From Jiangella alkaliphila (GTDB taxonomy: Bacteria; Actinomycetota; Actinomycetes; Jiangellales; Jiangellaceae): a DNA stretch of 64,000 bases. Below are positions 25,490 to 34,787 of this stretch, piece by piece (the stretch's first letter is position 1; every line of letters begins with the position of its first letter). The position numbers were made by a program, and so were the translations under genes. The stretch covers positions 4,310,001 to 4,374,000 of the forward strand of contig NZ_LT629791.1 of NCBI RefSeq assembly GCF_900105925.1, read 5' to 3'. The notes beneath the pieces are model-generated. The model was not told where the DNA came from and searched no databases. It saw only the letters and a program-made list of their open reading frames with translations.

Positions 25490-26144
25490 GTGCTACTCGA
25501 GAACAAGAATGCGGTGATCTACGGAGCGGGCGGAGCCATCGGCGGTGCCGTTGCCCGCGCGTTCGCCAGGGAGGGGGCGAGGGTCTTTCTCGCCGGGCGC
25601 ACCCTCGCCTCGCTCGAACCCGTGGCCGAGGAGATCGCCGCCGCGGGCGGAACGGCCGAGACGGCTCAGCTCGACGCCCTCGATCGAGAGCGGGTGGACG
25701 AGCACCTGGACGCGGTGGTGGCGACGGCCGGCCGGACGTCTCGCTGAACGCCATCTCGATCCGCGACGTTCAGGGAGTTCCACTCCTGCAGATGTCGCTC
25801 GATGACTTCTCCAGCCCGATCACGACCGGGACCACAGCACATTTCGTGACGGCGACGGCGGCGGCTCGGCACATGACCGAGCAGGGGTCAGGCGTCATCC
25901 TGACGCTGTCCACCTCAGCGGCGCAGCTGTCCGGGCGAGACCTGCGCTATCACCACGTCGGCGGCTTCGGAACGGCCTGCGCGGCCATCGAGGCATTCTC
26001 CCGAACCCTGGCCGGGGAGGTCGGACCCGCGGGTGTCCGCGTCGTCTGCCTGCGACCGGACGCGATCCCGGAGACCTGGCCCGAGGGGTTCCAGGAGCAG
26101 GTGTTCGACCACGGAGCGGATCCGCAACGCGCCCAGGCCGGTGG
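25490..26144 (+). pseudogene. SDR family oxidoreductase, frameshifted and truncated
   Basis: The gene starts at GTG 25490 behind AGGAGGA with VLLENKNAVIYGAGGAIGGAVARAFAREGARVFLAGRT, an SDR N-terminus. At about 25730-25745 the frame is lost: the in-frame product ends at 25747, while the family sequence resumes in another frame (DVSLNAISIRDVQGVPLLQM, then SGVILTLSTSAAQ and GGFGTACAAIEAFSRTLAGE). It ends without the usual C-terminus near 26130, where it runs into VOC-domain sequence. So it has one frameshift and one deletion junction. The intact family is an atypical SDR without Tyr-x-x-x-Lys. Confidence 0.75.
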
Positions 26145-26468
26145 CGCCGGCGCTTCTACGAGACGAAGCTCGGTCTCTCGGCCGAGGAGCAGCCTGACGA
26201 GAGCCGCGTCTATCCGTGCGGCGACGGCAGCTCGCTGCACGTGTATCTCTCGCCCGCCCACGCCGGCAAGGCGACCGCGACGCTGGCCACCTGGACCGTG
26301 CCCGACGTTGCGGAGATGGTCGCCGAGCTCACCGCCGGCGGCGTCACCTTCGAACGCTACGACGATCCCGCACTGGCATCCGACGCGCAGGGCGTCCACG
26401 ACTTCGGTGCTGGGCGCGTCGCCTGGTTCAAGGATCCCGACGGCAACACGTTCGCCCTCGAGCAGTAG
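26142..26468 (+). pseudogene. VOC (glyoxalase/bleomycin resistance) family remnant
   Basis: In the reading frame ending at 26468, family sequence begins at RRFYETKLGLSAEE and continues through SSLHVYLSPAHAGKATATLA, VPDVAEMVAELTAGGVTFERY and AWFKDPDGNTFALEQ. Everything before RRFYE, including the first beta strand and the initiator region, is absent and replaced by the SDR remnant. An internal ATG at 26241 would give only 75 residues. The most likely history is a deletion joining the SDR and VOC genes. Confidence 0.65.
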
Positions 26469-26477
26469 CCGCCGAGG

Positions 26478-29400
26478 TCAGTCGACGGCGACGACCGTCG
26501 TGCTGGAGGTGGCGGCGTAGCCGACCAGGCCGAGGTACGGGACGCCGGGCTCGAGTCCGGTCCATGCGACCGTCACGTCGGCGGGCTCGCCGGCGCGGGC
26601 CGGCAGCGGGTCGGGCGAGACCGTCGCGGTGCCGGTTGCGTCCGCTCCGACGGCGAAGGTGCGCAGGCTGAAGTCGACCGCCGACCCGTCCGGGCTGGAG
26701 AACATGTGGACGAGGGCCTGGTAGGTCCCCGGCTCGGGCGCGGTCAGGTCGACCCGTTCGCTGGCCGCGCCGGTCGCCCCGTTGACCGGCAGTTCGGCGC
26801 CGTCGGGACCGTAGACGTACAGGTCGTAGTCGGCCGACTCCTGCGCGGCGACGAGGTCGAACCGGGCCAGCGTCGTGCCCTCCGGCACCTCGAACTCCAC
26901 CAACCGCGACGACGTGTTGCCGGCCGGGTCGGGCGCCTCGCCCGGGGTCAGTGAGCCGTCCGTGACGTCGCCCGGCGCCAGGCCGCGCAGCGTGAGGTCC
27001 ACGTCGCCGGTCGTCGACGTCGTCACCGGGTAGGTCACCGAGCCGTCGGCGCCGGTCCCGGCCACCTCCGCCGGCGCGGCGACGGCGACCGGGCGGGCCA
27101 CGATCGGGCTGCGCACCGTCGTCCCGCCGCCGCTCCAGGTCAGCGTGCCGTGCGCGTACTCGTCCAGCGCCGCGCGGGTGCGCGTGAGCGTGACCTCGAA
27201 CGTCTTGCTCTGACCGGGCCGGCCGAAGTACAGCACCGACGGCGTGACCCGCGCGGTGAAGCCGGGCACGTCGACGGTGGCGCGGTACAGCCCGGGCGTG
27301 ACGGCGATGACGGTGCGGGTGACGGTCTGCCGCCCGGCCAGCGCGCCGATCGCGATGGACGGCTGGTTGAGGTCGGACGGGTCGATCGGCTCGACGCCGG
27401 GGATGCCGCTGTCCTCGCCGGTGCCTTCCAGGAACGCCAGCCAGTCGGCGGTGCCGGACTCGTAGACCAGGCCGGGGTCGAGGAACCGGGCCGGGTCGAC
27501 GTGCCCCGCGCCGGCGTGGAACCGGTCGCGGTCGGGCGCGCCGGAGGCGACGACCAGGTCGTAGGCCGTCGTCATCATCGCCGACCTGATCGCCGGCGCC
27601 GACCACTCCGGGTGCTCCGCCCGGATCAGCGCGGCCAGCCCGGCGACGTGCGGCGACGCCATCGACGTGCCGGAGAGGAAGTCGAAGTCGTTGCCGTTGT
27701 GCGGCCCCGGCGCGACCGCCGCGAGCACGTCGACGCCCGGCGCGGAGAGGTCCGGCTTGAGCAGGTCGCCGCCGTTGGCCAGCGCCGGACCGCGGGCGGA
27801 GAACCCGGCCAGCACCGGCTTCGGCGTCGGCGGCAGGTCCGTCCGGTCGCCGGTCAGCAGCGCCGCGGTGGCGCCGTCGGCGGCCGCGTACTCCCGGACC
27901 GCCGCGGCGTCCTCGGCCCCGACGTGCACCGTCGGGAGCGCGTGGAAGTCGGCGTTCAGCGTCTCGGCCGGGTCCAGGTTGCCGAGCACGACGCCGACGC
28001 CGCTGGCCCGCCGCACCTCGGCCGACTTCGCCACCCGGTCGTAGACGCCGCGGTCGCAGATCACGACGGCACCGGCGGCGGCAGCGGCGTCCAGCGACGA
28101 CGGCGCGCACAGCGCGGCCTCGTCAGGCTCGACGCCGTCCGCCGCGATGTCGCGCGCGTAGACCAGCGGGGTCTGCTCCGGGACGCCGGCGTCGCTGATC
28201 ATCGAGCCGCGGAAGCGCCGCCCGTCGCCCAGCTCGATGGTGCCCTCGTAGATCTGGTGCGTGCTGGCCGCGACGGTCGTGACCCACGGGCTGTTGTGCG
28301 CGACGGTCGACGCGCCCGGCCCGGAGTTCCCCGCCGACACTGCCACGAAGATGTTCGCCGACGCCGCGGAGAGGAAGGCCAGCTCGACCGGGTCGACCAG
28401 CGTGTCGGTGGCGCCGGAGATCGAGTAGTTGATGACGTCGACGCCGTCGAGGATCGCCTGGTCGATGGCGGCGACGGAGTCGGACGGGTAGCAGCCGCCG
28501 GTCTCCGCGTCGTCGTCCTGCCAGCACACCTTGTACGCCGCGATCGACGCGCCCGGCGCCATGCCCGACCCGGCGCCGAACTGGCGGCCGTTCACCGACA
28601 TCGGCACGCCGTGGTTCCCGGCCGCCGTGCTGGCGGTGTGGCTGCCGTGGCCGTCGCCGTCGCGGGTGGACAGGTGCTCGTTCGGGTCGCCGTGCTCCGG
28701 CGGCACGTTGGCGACGAAGCCGTCCTCGTAGTAGCGGGCCGAGACGAGCTTGCCGTTGCACAGGTCCGCGGTCCAGTTCTCGCCGGGCTCGCACGCGCCG
28801 GTGAACGTGTCGCCGTTCGCCTTGCGCACCGCCGTGCCGGTGTCGGACGTCCGGTAGGCGACGCCGACCTCGCCGGTGGGGCGGTCGCCCAGCTCCGGCC
28901 CGGTGAACGACGCGTTCTCCGGCCAGATGCCGGTGTCGATGACGCCGACGACGACGCCCTGCCCGGCCTCGGTCGTCCCGCCGAGCGCCGCCCACACGCC
29001 GTCGTCACCGGTCAGCCCCAGGAACTCCGGCGAGGCGACGGTGTCGGCGGCGCGCGGCGTGTCGGGCACGACGGCGAGCACCTGCGGGTCGGCGGCCAGC
29101 TCGGCGGCCTGCGCCGCGGTCAGCTCGGCGGCGAACCCGTTCACCGCGACCGTGTACTGGTACAGCGGCTCGGCGCCGACGCCGTCGGCCAGCTCGTCCT
29201 GCCGCGCGTCGAGATGCGCCCGGTAGTCGCGGACCGCGCGGTCGCCGGCCCGCAGCCGCTCGCCGTCACCGGGCGCCGTCGCCGCGAGCCCGCGCACCCC
29301 GCCCTCGTAGCCGGCCGCCGGCGACCCCGTCAGCACGACGACATAGGAGCCGTCGGCGAAGTCGCGGGGCGACGGCGGCGCCAGGCCGCCCGGTGCGGCG

Positions 29401-29480
29401 ACGGCGGTCGAGGCGGCGGCCAGGGCGGCGGCGCTCGCGAGCGCGACGACGAGGCGGGTGCGGCGGGGCGGGTGCGCCAC
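26478..29480 (-). CDS. secreted subtilisin-like serine protease (S8), cucumisin-type
   Basis: A large exported protease of about 1,000 residues. It has a signal peptide (RRTRLVVALASAAALAAASTAVAAP) and an I9 propeptide-like region (YVVVLTGSP to NGFAAELTAAQ). The S8 domain has Asp in VVGVIDTGIWPENASF (about 182), His in DGHGSHTAS (about 278), Asn in AVSAGNSGPG and Ser in SGTSMASPHVAG. A PA-type insert lies between Asn and Ser, followed by Fn3-like C-terminal domains with a pre-peptidase-like segment (ARFDLVAAQESADYDLYVYGPDG). GTG 29480 was chosen because GGAGG lies six bases before it; ATG 29528 has no ribosome site. Divergent from the ABC-2 operon. Confidence 0.9.
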   Translation of the reverse strand: MAHPPRRTRLVVALASAAALAAASTAVAAPGGLAPPSPRDFADGSYVVVLTGSPAAGYEGGVRGLAATAPGDGERLRAGDRAVRDYRAHLDARQDELADGVGAEPLYQYTVAVNGFAAELTAAQAAELAADPQVLAVVPDTPRAADTVASPEFLGLTGDDGVWAALGGTTEAGQGVVVGVIDTGIWPENASFTGPELGDRPTGEVGVAYRTSDTGTAVRKANGDTFTGACEPGENWTADLCNGKLVSARYYEDGFVANVPPEHGDPNEHLSTRDGDGHGSHTASTAAGNHGVPMSVNGRQFGAGSGMAPGASIAAYKVCWQDDDAETGGCYPSDSVAAIDQAILDGVDVINYSISGATDTLVDPVELAFLSAASANIFVAVSAGNSGPGASTVAHNSPWVTTVAASTHQIYEGTIELGDGRRFRGSMISDAGVPEQTPLVYARDIAADGVEPDEAALCAPSSLDAAAAAGAVVICDRGVYDRVAKSAEVRRASGVGVVLGNLDPAETLNADFHALPTVHVGAEDAAAVREYAAADGATAALLTGDRTDLPPTPKPVLAGFSARGPALANGGDLLKPDLSAPGVDVLAAVAPGPHNGNDFDFLSGTSMASPHVAGLAALIRAEHPEWSAPAIRSAMMTTAYDLVVASGAPDRDRFHAGAGHVDPARFLDPGLVYESGTADWLAFLEGTGEDSGIPGVEPIDPSDLNQPSIAIGALAGRQTVTRTVIAVTPGLYRATVDVPGFTARVTPSVLYFGRPGQSKTFEVTLTRTRAALDEYAHGTLTWSGGGTTVRSPIVARPVAVAAPAEVAGTGADGSVTYPVTTSTTGDVDLTLRGLAPGDVTDGSLTPGEAPDPAGNTSSRLVEFEVPEGTTLARFDLVAAQESADYDLYVYGPDGAELPVNGATGAASERVDLTAPEPGTYQALVHMFSSPDGSAVDFSLRTFAVGADATGTATVSPDPLPARAGEPADVTVAWTGLEPGVPYLGLVGYAATSSTTVVAVD

Positions 29481-29635
29481 GGGCGTCCTCCGGGGAGTGG
29501 TGACATTCGTCATGGTCAGGCCCCGCATCGGTCATCGAGGCCGGTGACATCGCCCACCGGACATGGCCGCGTGCCCCGGCCACGATGGGTTCATGAGAGA
29601 GATCGAACCATCCGCGGGGCCGCGAGGAGGCCGGA

Positions 29636-30571
29636 ATGGCTGACGTTGTCGAGGTCTCCGACGTGCGCCGCAGCTTCGGCGACTACGAGGCCGTGCGGGG
29701 CGTGACGTTCACCGTCGCGCGCGGCGAGCTGTTCGCGCTGCTCGGCACGAACGGTGCCGGGAAGACGTCCACCCTCGAGGTGGTCGAGGGGCTGGCCCGG
29801 CCGAGCGGCGGCTGGATCCGGGTGCTCGGCCGCGACCCCTACGCCGACCGGGCCGCGGTGCGGCCGCGGATCGGCGTCATGCTGCAGCAGGGCGGCTTCC
29901 CGGCCGACCTCACGGTGACGGAGACGGCGGTGATGTGGGCGGGGACGCTCACCGCGCCGCGGCCGGTCGCCGAGGCGCTGGAGCTGGTCGACCTCGCCCA
30001 CCGCGCCGGAGTCCCGGTGAAGCAGCTGTCCGGCGGTGAGCGGCGCCGGCTCGACCTCGCGGTGGCCGTCCTGGGCCGGCCGGACGTGCTGTTCCTCGAC
30101 GAGCCGACCACCGGGCTGGACCCGGAGAGCCGCCGCAACACCTGGCAGCTGGTCCGTCAGCTGCTCGAGGACGGCGTCACCGTGCTGCTGACCACCCACT
30201 ATCTCGACGAGGCCGAGGAGCTGGCCGACCGGCTGGCGATCATGCACCGCGGCCGGATCGTCCGCACCGGCACCGTCGCCGAGGTGGTCGCGTCGCAGCC
30301 GGCGACGGTGGCGTTCGCGCTGCCGCCGGCGGTGACCCGCGACCGGCTGCCCGAGCTGCCCGGGACGTTGGTCCTCGACCACGGCGGCCGGGTCGAGCTG
30401 CACACCGACACGATGCAGGCGACGCTCACCGGGCTGTTGCTGTGGGCCCGCGAGCACGGCGTCGAGCTGCGCGACCTGTCGGCCCGGCCGGCATCGCTGG
30501 AGCAGGCGTTCCTGGCGGTGGCGTCCTCGGAGCCCGATGCGCAGGCCGAGCGAGCGGAGGTGGCGGCATGA
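29636..30571 (+). CDS. ABC-2 type transporter ATPase
   Basis: A 311-residue DrrA/NodI-type ATPase. Walker A is GTNGAGKTST, signature KQLSGGERRRLDLA, Walker B VLFLDEPTTGLD, and the His switch is in TTHYLDEAEE. A C-terminal domain of about 90 residues follows, as in exporters of antibiotics and lipids. It is the first gene of a four-gene unit with a permease, a histidine kinase and a response regulator. Its stop overlaps the permease ATG. The layout matches two-component-controlled self-protection exporters, though the ligand is unknown. Confidence 0.92.
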   Translation: MADVVEVSDVRRSFGDYEAVRGVTFTVARGELFALLGTNGAGKTSTLEVVEGLARPSGGWIRVLGRDPYADRAAVRPRIGVMLQQGGFPADLTVTETAVMWAGTLTAPRPVAEALELVDLAHRAGVPVKQLSGGERRRLDLAVAVLGRPDVLFLDEPTTGLDPESRRNTWQLVRQLLEDGVTVLLTTHYLDEAEELADRLAIMHRGRIVRTGTVAEVVASQPATVAFALPPAVTRDRLPELPGTLVLDHGGRVELHTDTMQATLTGLLLWAREHGVELRDLSARPASLEQAFLAVASSEPDAQAERAEVAA

Positions 30572-31368
30572 GCGCCCTGACGTTGTCCGGAACGCCTCGC
30601 CGCGTGCGGTCGCTGGCGGTCGCCGAGCTGAAGCTGCTGGTCCGCAACCGGACCGCCGTGTTCACCGCCGTCGGGCTGCCGGTGCTGTCGGTGCTCGGGC
30701 TCAACGCGATCGGCATCGGCGAGGAGGGCGACGTTCCGGTCGCGGCGCTGGCCGTGATCATGCTGGCCGGGTTCTCGCTGCTCTACGTCGTCTACTACAA
30801 CCTGGTGACGGCGTACGTGGCGCGCCGCGAGGAGCACGTGCTGAAGCGGCTGCGGGTCGGCGAGCTGACCGACGCGGAGATCCTGGCCGGCACCGCGCTG
30901 CCGTCGGTGGTCGTTGCGGTCGTGCAGATCGTGCTGACGTGGGCGGTCGCGGCGGTGGCGTTCGGCATCGACCTGCCGGTGAACGCCGTGCTGATCCTGG
31001 CCGGCCTGCTGGTGGGCGTCGTGGTGTTCGTGCTGCTGGCGGCGGTGTCGACGACGTTCACGCGCAACGTCGAGACCGCTCAGCTGAGCACGTTGCCGCT
31101 GCTGTTCGCCTGCATGATCTTCTCCGGCATCATCGGGCCGCGCGACTCGCTGCCCGAGGGCGTGCAGGCGGTAGCGCAGCTGCTGCCGCTGAGCCCCCTC
31201 GTCGACCTGATCCGGCTCGGGCTGAGCGGGGTGGCGCCCGACGGCGACACCGTCGACTTCGCGGCGAGCTGGACCGAGGCGGCGGTGCCGGCCGTGATCG
31301 CGGTGGCGTGGGTCGGCCTGGGCGTGTGGGCGGTGCGCCGCTGGTTCCGGTGGGAGCCGCGGAGCTGA
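30568..31368 (+). CDS. ABC-2 type permease
   Basis: A 266-residue ABC-2 membrane protein with six predicted helices. Recognisable parts are the amphipathic start LAVAELKLLVRNRTAVFTA, the loop RREEHVLKRLRVGELTDAEIL and the last segment AVPAVIAVAWVGLGVWAVRRWF. The ATGA overlap couples it to the ATPase. The histidine kinase starts 18 bp downstream. Confidence 0.9.
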   Translation: MSALTLSGTPRRVRSLAVAELKLLVRNRTAVFTAVGLPVLSVLGLNAIGIGEEGDVPVAALAVIMLAGFSLLYVVYYNLVTAYVARREEHVLKRLRVGELTDAEILAGTALPSVVVAVVQIVLTWAVAAVAFGIDLPVNAVLILAGLLVGVVVFVLLAAVSTTFTRNVETAQLSTLPLLFACMIFSGIIGPRDSLPEGVQAVAQLLPLSPLVDLIRLGLSGVAPDGDTVDFAASWTEAAVPAVIAVAWVGLGVWAVRRWFRWEPRS

Positions 31369-31386
31369 GGGGTCCGTGACAAGCTG

Positions 31387-32637
31387 ATGTCCGTGTCGAC
31401 GGTCACCCGGTGGTGGGAGCGGCGGAGCGAGCTGCAGCGCTTCGACCTCTACACCCGCGGGACGCTGTACTCCATGCTGGCCGCCTCGCCGCTGGCCGGG
31501 CTGTTCCTCGCGTCGGCCGGCACCGGCGGCCCGTCCGCGCCGGCCGTCCTGACCTTCATCGCCGTGTTGGCCGGGCAGGCCGCCGTCGCGTTCATGGTCC
31601 TGCGGGCCGGCCTCGAGTGGTTCCTCGGCCGCGGGCCATGGCCGTACCGGTGGACTGTCGCCCTGCTGGTCGCGACGGTGGCCGCCGCGGGCGCGGCGCT
31701 CGCGGTGTTCGGCTGGGACGCGCCGCCCGAACCGGGCGTCACCGACGGCGTCGTCACGGCCTTCGCGATCGTGCTGGCCGCCGGCATCGCGGTCGGCGCG
31801 CTGACCACGCGGATCGCGAGCCCGCAGCTCATGGTGCTGGCGTCGGTCATCGGCGGCGCCGTGGTCGTTGCCGGGCTGCTGAGCGACTGGCCGCGGCAGA
31901 GCGCCCTCGGCACCGGGTTCGCGGCGCTGTTCGGCTACCTCGGCGGCTGGTCGGCGTTCCGCGCATCGGTCTGGATGCTGGGCGTCGTATGGGAGCTGGA
32001 CCGGTCCCGGCAGGTGCAGGCCGACCTCGCCGTCGCCGAGGAACGGCTGCGGTTCGCCCGCGACCTGCACGACGTCCTGGGCCGCAACCTGTCCGTCATC
32101 GCCGTCAAGAGCGAGCTGGCCGCCGCGCTGGCCCGGCGCGGCCGCGACGACGCGGGCGACGAGATGATGGCCGTGCGCGACATCGCGCAGGAGTCGCTGC
32201 GCGAGGTCCGCGACGTCGTGCGCGGCTACCGCGAGGTCGACCTGACGACCGAGCTGGCCGGCGCCCGGTCGGTGCTGCGGTCGGCCGGCGTGGCGACGCG
32301 GGTGGTCGGCGAGGTCGACGCGCTGCCGCCCGACGTGCAGGCCGTGCTCGGCTGGGTGGCCCGCGAGGGGACCACCAACGTGCTGCGGCACAGCGCGGCG
32401 GCGACCTGTGTCATCACGCTGGCGCGCGAGGATGGCTGCGTGACGCTGACGATGGAGAACGACGGCGCGTTCGCTTTGTCCGCTGAGTCGAGGTCGGATG
32501 CCGGGTCCGGGCTGTCTGGGCTGGCCGAACGGCTGCGCGAGCTCGGCGGGTCGCTGGCGGCCGACCGGCTCGACGGCGACCGGTTCCGGCTGGCCGCGCG
32601 GGTGCCGTCTGTTGCCGCTGCTGGGGAGGCGTCGTGA
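31387..32637 (+). CDS. sensor histidine kinase, DesK/NarX type
   Basis: A 416-residue membrane kinase. About five to six hydrophobic segments in residues 25-205 form the sensor. A short coiled linker leads to the HisKA_3 motif RFARDLHDVLGRNLSVIAV with phospho-acceptor His228. The HATPase domain has VAREGTTNVLRHSAA (N box) and GSGLSGLAERL (G box). It has no large extracellular domain, so it probably senses membrane state or the neighbouring ABC transporter. The stop overlaps the regulator GTG, the standard coupled pair. Confidence 0.9.
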   Translation: MSVSTVTRWWERRSELQRFDLYTRGTLYSMLAASPLAGLFLASAGTGGPSAPAVLTFIAVLAGQAAVAFMVLRAGLEWFLGRGPWPYRWTVALLVATVAAAGAALAVFGWDAPPEPGVTDGVVTAFAIVLAAGIAVGALTTRIASPQLMVLASVIGGAVVVAGLLSDWPRQSALGTGFAALFGYLGGWSAFRASVWMLGVVWELDRSRQVQADLAVAEERLRFARDLHDVLGRNLSVIAVKSELAAALARRGRDDAGDEMMAVRDIAQESLREVRDVVRGYREVDLTTELAGARSVLRSAGVATRVVGEVDALPPDVQAVLGWVAREGTTNVLRHSAAATCVITLAREDGCVTLTMENDGAFALSAESRSDAGSGLSGLAERLRELGGSLAADRLDGDRFRLAARVPSVAAAGEAS

Positions 32638-33239
32638 TCCGCGTCCTACTCGCCGATGACGAGAACCTGATCCGGTCCGCGCTGCGGGCGCTGCTGTCGC
32701 TGGAGGACGGCATCGAGGTCGTCGCCGAGGCCGCCACCGCCGACGAGGCGCTCGCGATGGCCCGCTCGTTCTCCCCGGACGTCGCGGTGCTGGACCTGCA
32801 GCTGCCTGACCGCGACGGCATCGCGCTGGCCGCCGAGCTGCACGCGTCGGTGCCCGGCTGCCGGACGATGATCGTCACCAGCCACGGCCGGCCGGGCTAT
32901 TTGAAGCGGGCGCTGGCCGCGGGGGTGGGCGGTTTCCTCCCCAAGACGGTGTCGGCCTCGGTGCTGGCGCAGGTGGTCCGGACGGTGCACGCCGGCGGCC
33001 GGTACGTCGACCCCGAGCTGGCCGCCGAGGCGATCAGCGCCGGCGACAGCCCGCTGACGGCGCGCGAGTCGGACGTCCTCGAGCTGGCCGCGGAGGGTGC
33101 GCCGGTCGAGGAGATCGCGCGCCGGGCCGCGCTGACGCCCGGGACCGTGCGCAACTACCTCTCGTCGGCGGCGTCGAAGCTGGGGGCCGCGAACCGCCAC
33201 GAGGCCGTGCACGTCGCCCGTCGCCACGGCTGGATCTGA
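32634..33239 (+). CDS. response regulator, NarL/FixJ family
   Basis: A 201-residue two-domain regulator. The receiver domain has the acidic pair in LLADDEN, phospho-acceptor Asp54 in AVLDLQLPD, Thr/Ser in IVTSHG and Lys in GGFLPKTVS. The LuxR-type HTH at the C-terminus reads LTARESDVLELAAEGAPVEEIARR and GTVRNYLSSAASKLGAANR. It is the partner of the preceding kinase and probably controls this ABC-2 operon. A strong hairpin begins 34 bp after the stop. Confidence 0.92.
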   Translation: MIRVLLADDENLIRSALRALLSLEDGIEVVAEAATADEALAMARSFSPDVAVLDLQLPDRDGIALAAELHASVPGCRTMIVTSHGRPGYLKRALAAGVGGFLPKTVSASVLAQVVRTVHAGGRYVDPELAAEAISAGDSPLTARESDVLELAAEGAPVEEIARRAALTPGTVRNYLSSAASKLGAANRHEAVHVARRHGWI

Positions 33240-33272
33240 TCGGCCCGCCCCCGCACCCGCCCGCCCCTCCGA

Positions 33273-33350
33273 GAAGTTGATCTTGGAGTAATGCCAGTAT
33301 TCATCGGACATCCCGGACCGTAATTGCCCGCTTACTCCAAGATCAACTTC
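33273..33350. repeat. 19-bp perfect inverted repeat overlapping the dinB 3' end
   Basis: GAAGTTGATCTTGGAGTAA (about 33273-33291) pairs perfectly with TTACTCCAAGATCAACTTC (about 33332-33350) over a loop of about 40 bases. The right arm encodes the last residues (KLILE) and the stop of dinB. It shares GTTGATC-W-TGGAG-W-AA with the hairpin at 16892-16951. It is a candidate bidirectional terminator between the response regulator and dinB. Confidence 0.75.
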
Positions 33351-34672
33351 GGGGTGGGCGGGGGAGGCGGGACGACAGGCGGGGGAGCGGGCGCCAGGTC
33401 GGGGTCGTCCGCGGCGAAGGTGTGGATGGGGCCGGGCGGGGTGGAGGCGGTCTCGAAGCGGACGGTGACCCGGCCCCGTCCCGACCCCCACACCCAGCCG
33501 GGACCGTGCGCCGCGTGCACGACGTCCATGCCGGGGGACCAGGAGGGGCGCTCGTGCAGGGCCTCCTCGACCTGGACGTCGGGCTCCTCCTCGGCCGGTG
33601 GCTCGGCGGCGTCGGTGACGAAGAGGTCGTCCTGCACCCAGTCGGACAGCCCTGACACGCCGACCCCGAGCAGCCGGACGCCGCCGGTGGTGTCGACGTC
33701 GGACAGCAGGCGGGTCGCGACGCGGGACAGCACGCGCACGTCGTCGGCCGGGGCCGGCAGGGTGGCCGACCGCGACAGCGTGGTGAAGTCGTGCAGCCGC
33801 GTCTTCACGGTGATCGTCCGCCCGGACAGCCCGGCCTTGACCAGCCGCCCGGCCACCCGTTCGGCCAGCCGGGCGACGATCGCCGCCAGCAGCGCAGGGT
33901 CGGTGAGGTCGCGGTCGAAGGTGTCCTCGACGCTGACGGACTTGGACTCGCGGTCGGTGCTGACCGGGCGGTCGTCCTGGGCGAGCGACAGCCGGTGCAG
34001 GGAGCGGCCGTGCGACTCGCCGAGCAGGTCGACGAGGTCGGGCTCGGTGATACGGGCGAGGTCGCCGATGGTCTTGACGCCGAACCGGGCGAGCCGGGCG
34101 GCGGTCGCCGGGCCGACGCCGGGCAGGGCGCGGATCGGCAGCGGGTGCAGCAGGTCGAGCTCCGTGCCCGGCTCGATGACCACCAGGCCGTCGGGTTTCG
34201 CCTGCTCGGAGGCGATCTTGGCCATCAGCTTGGATGCGGCGACGCCGACGGAGGCCGTCACCCCGGTCTCATCGACGATGGTCGATCGGAGCTCGCCGGC
34301 CACCGCCCGTACCTCGTCGGCCGACGACGGCACGCCGGCGGCGCTCCCGGCGAGGTCGACGAACGCCTCGTCCAGCGACAGCGGCTCGACCACCGGCGAC
34401 AACTCTCGCAGCCGGGCCATGACGACCGCGCTGACCGCCCGGTAGACGCCGAACCGGCCGGACAGGTAGGCGGCGTTCGGGCAGCGCGACCGCGCCTCGC
34501 TCATCGACATCGCCGACCGGACCCCGAACACGCGCGCCTCGTAGGACGCCGTCGACACCACGCCGCGCGCCCCCAGCCCGCCCACGATGACCGGTTTGCC
34601 CCGTAGCGACGGCTTGTCGCGCTGCTCGACGGAGGCGAAGAATGCGTCCAGGTCGAGATGGAGGACGCGCAT
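33332..34672 (-). CDS. dinB: DNA polymerase IV (Y family)
   Basis: A 446-residue translesion polymerase. The catalytic acids are Asp7 in HLDLDAFFASVEQ and Asp101-Glu102 in SLDEAFVDL. The steric-gate/fingers region SYEARVFGVRSAMS, the HhH thumb LPGVGPATAARLARFGVKTIGDL and the little-finger domain are complete. After it comes an extension of about 90 residues (VEEALHERPSWSPGMDVVHAAHG onward) with a Pro-rich tail, as in several actinobacterial Pol IV. No beta-clamp motif was confidently placed. The ATG at 34672 starts MRVLHLDLDAF. No LexA box was seen before it. Its 3' end is built from an inverted-repeat arm. Confidence 0.93.
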   Translation of the reverse strand: MRVLHLDLDAFFASVEQRDKPSLRGKPVIVGGLGARGVVSTASYEARVFGVRSAMSMSEARSRCPNAAYLSGRFGVYRAVSAVVMARLRELSPVVEPLSLDEAFVDLAGSAAGVPSSADEVRAVAGELRSTIVDETGVTASVGVAASKLMAKIASEQAKPDGLVVIEPGTELDLLHPLPIRALPGVGPATAARLARFGVKTIGDLARITEPDLVDLLGESHGRSLHRLSLAQDDRPVSTDRESKSVSVEDTFDRDLTDPALLAAIVARLAERVAGRLVKAGLSGRTITVKTRLHDFTTLSRSATLPAPADDVRVLSRVATRLLSDVDTTGGVRLLGVGVSGLSDWVQDDLFVTDAAEPPAEEEPDVQVEEALHERPSWSPGMDVVHAAHGPGWVWGSGRGRVTVRFETASTPPGPIHTFAADDPDLAPAPPPVVPPPPPTPKLILE

Positions 34673-34787
34673 GTCCCGATCGTCGCACGCCACACCGACA
34701 TACGCGCCGATGGCTGAGGTACGGTTGCGCCGCGACCCGGAGTTCACGCCGGCCCGTCATGTCAGGAGTAGGCGAGAGAAGGTTCCG

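Noticed and set aside
34673..34787. Possible LexA box before dinB, expected because Pol IV is SOS-controlled in some bacteria.
   Set aside because: No TCGAAC-N4-GTTCGA-like sequence is present in the dinB/USP divergent spacer.
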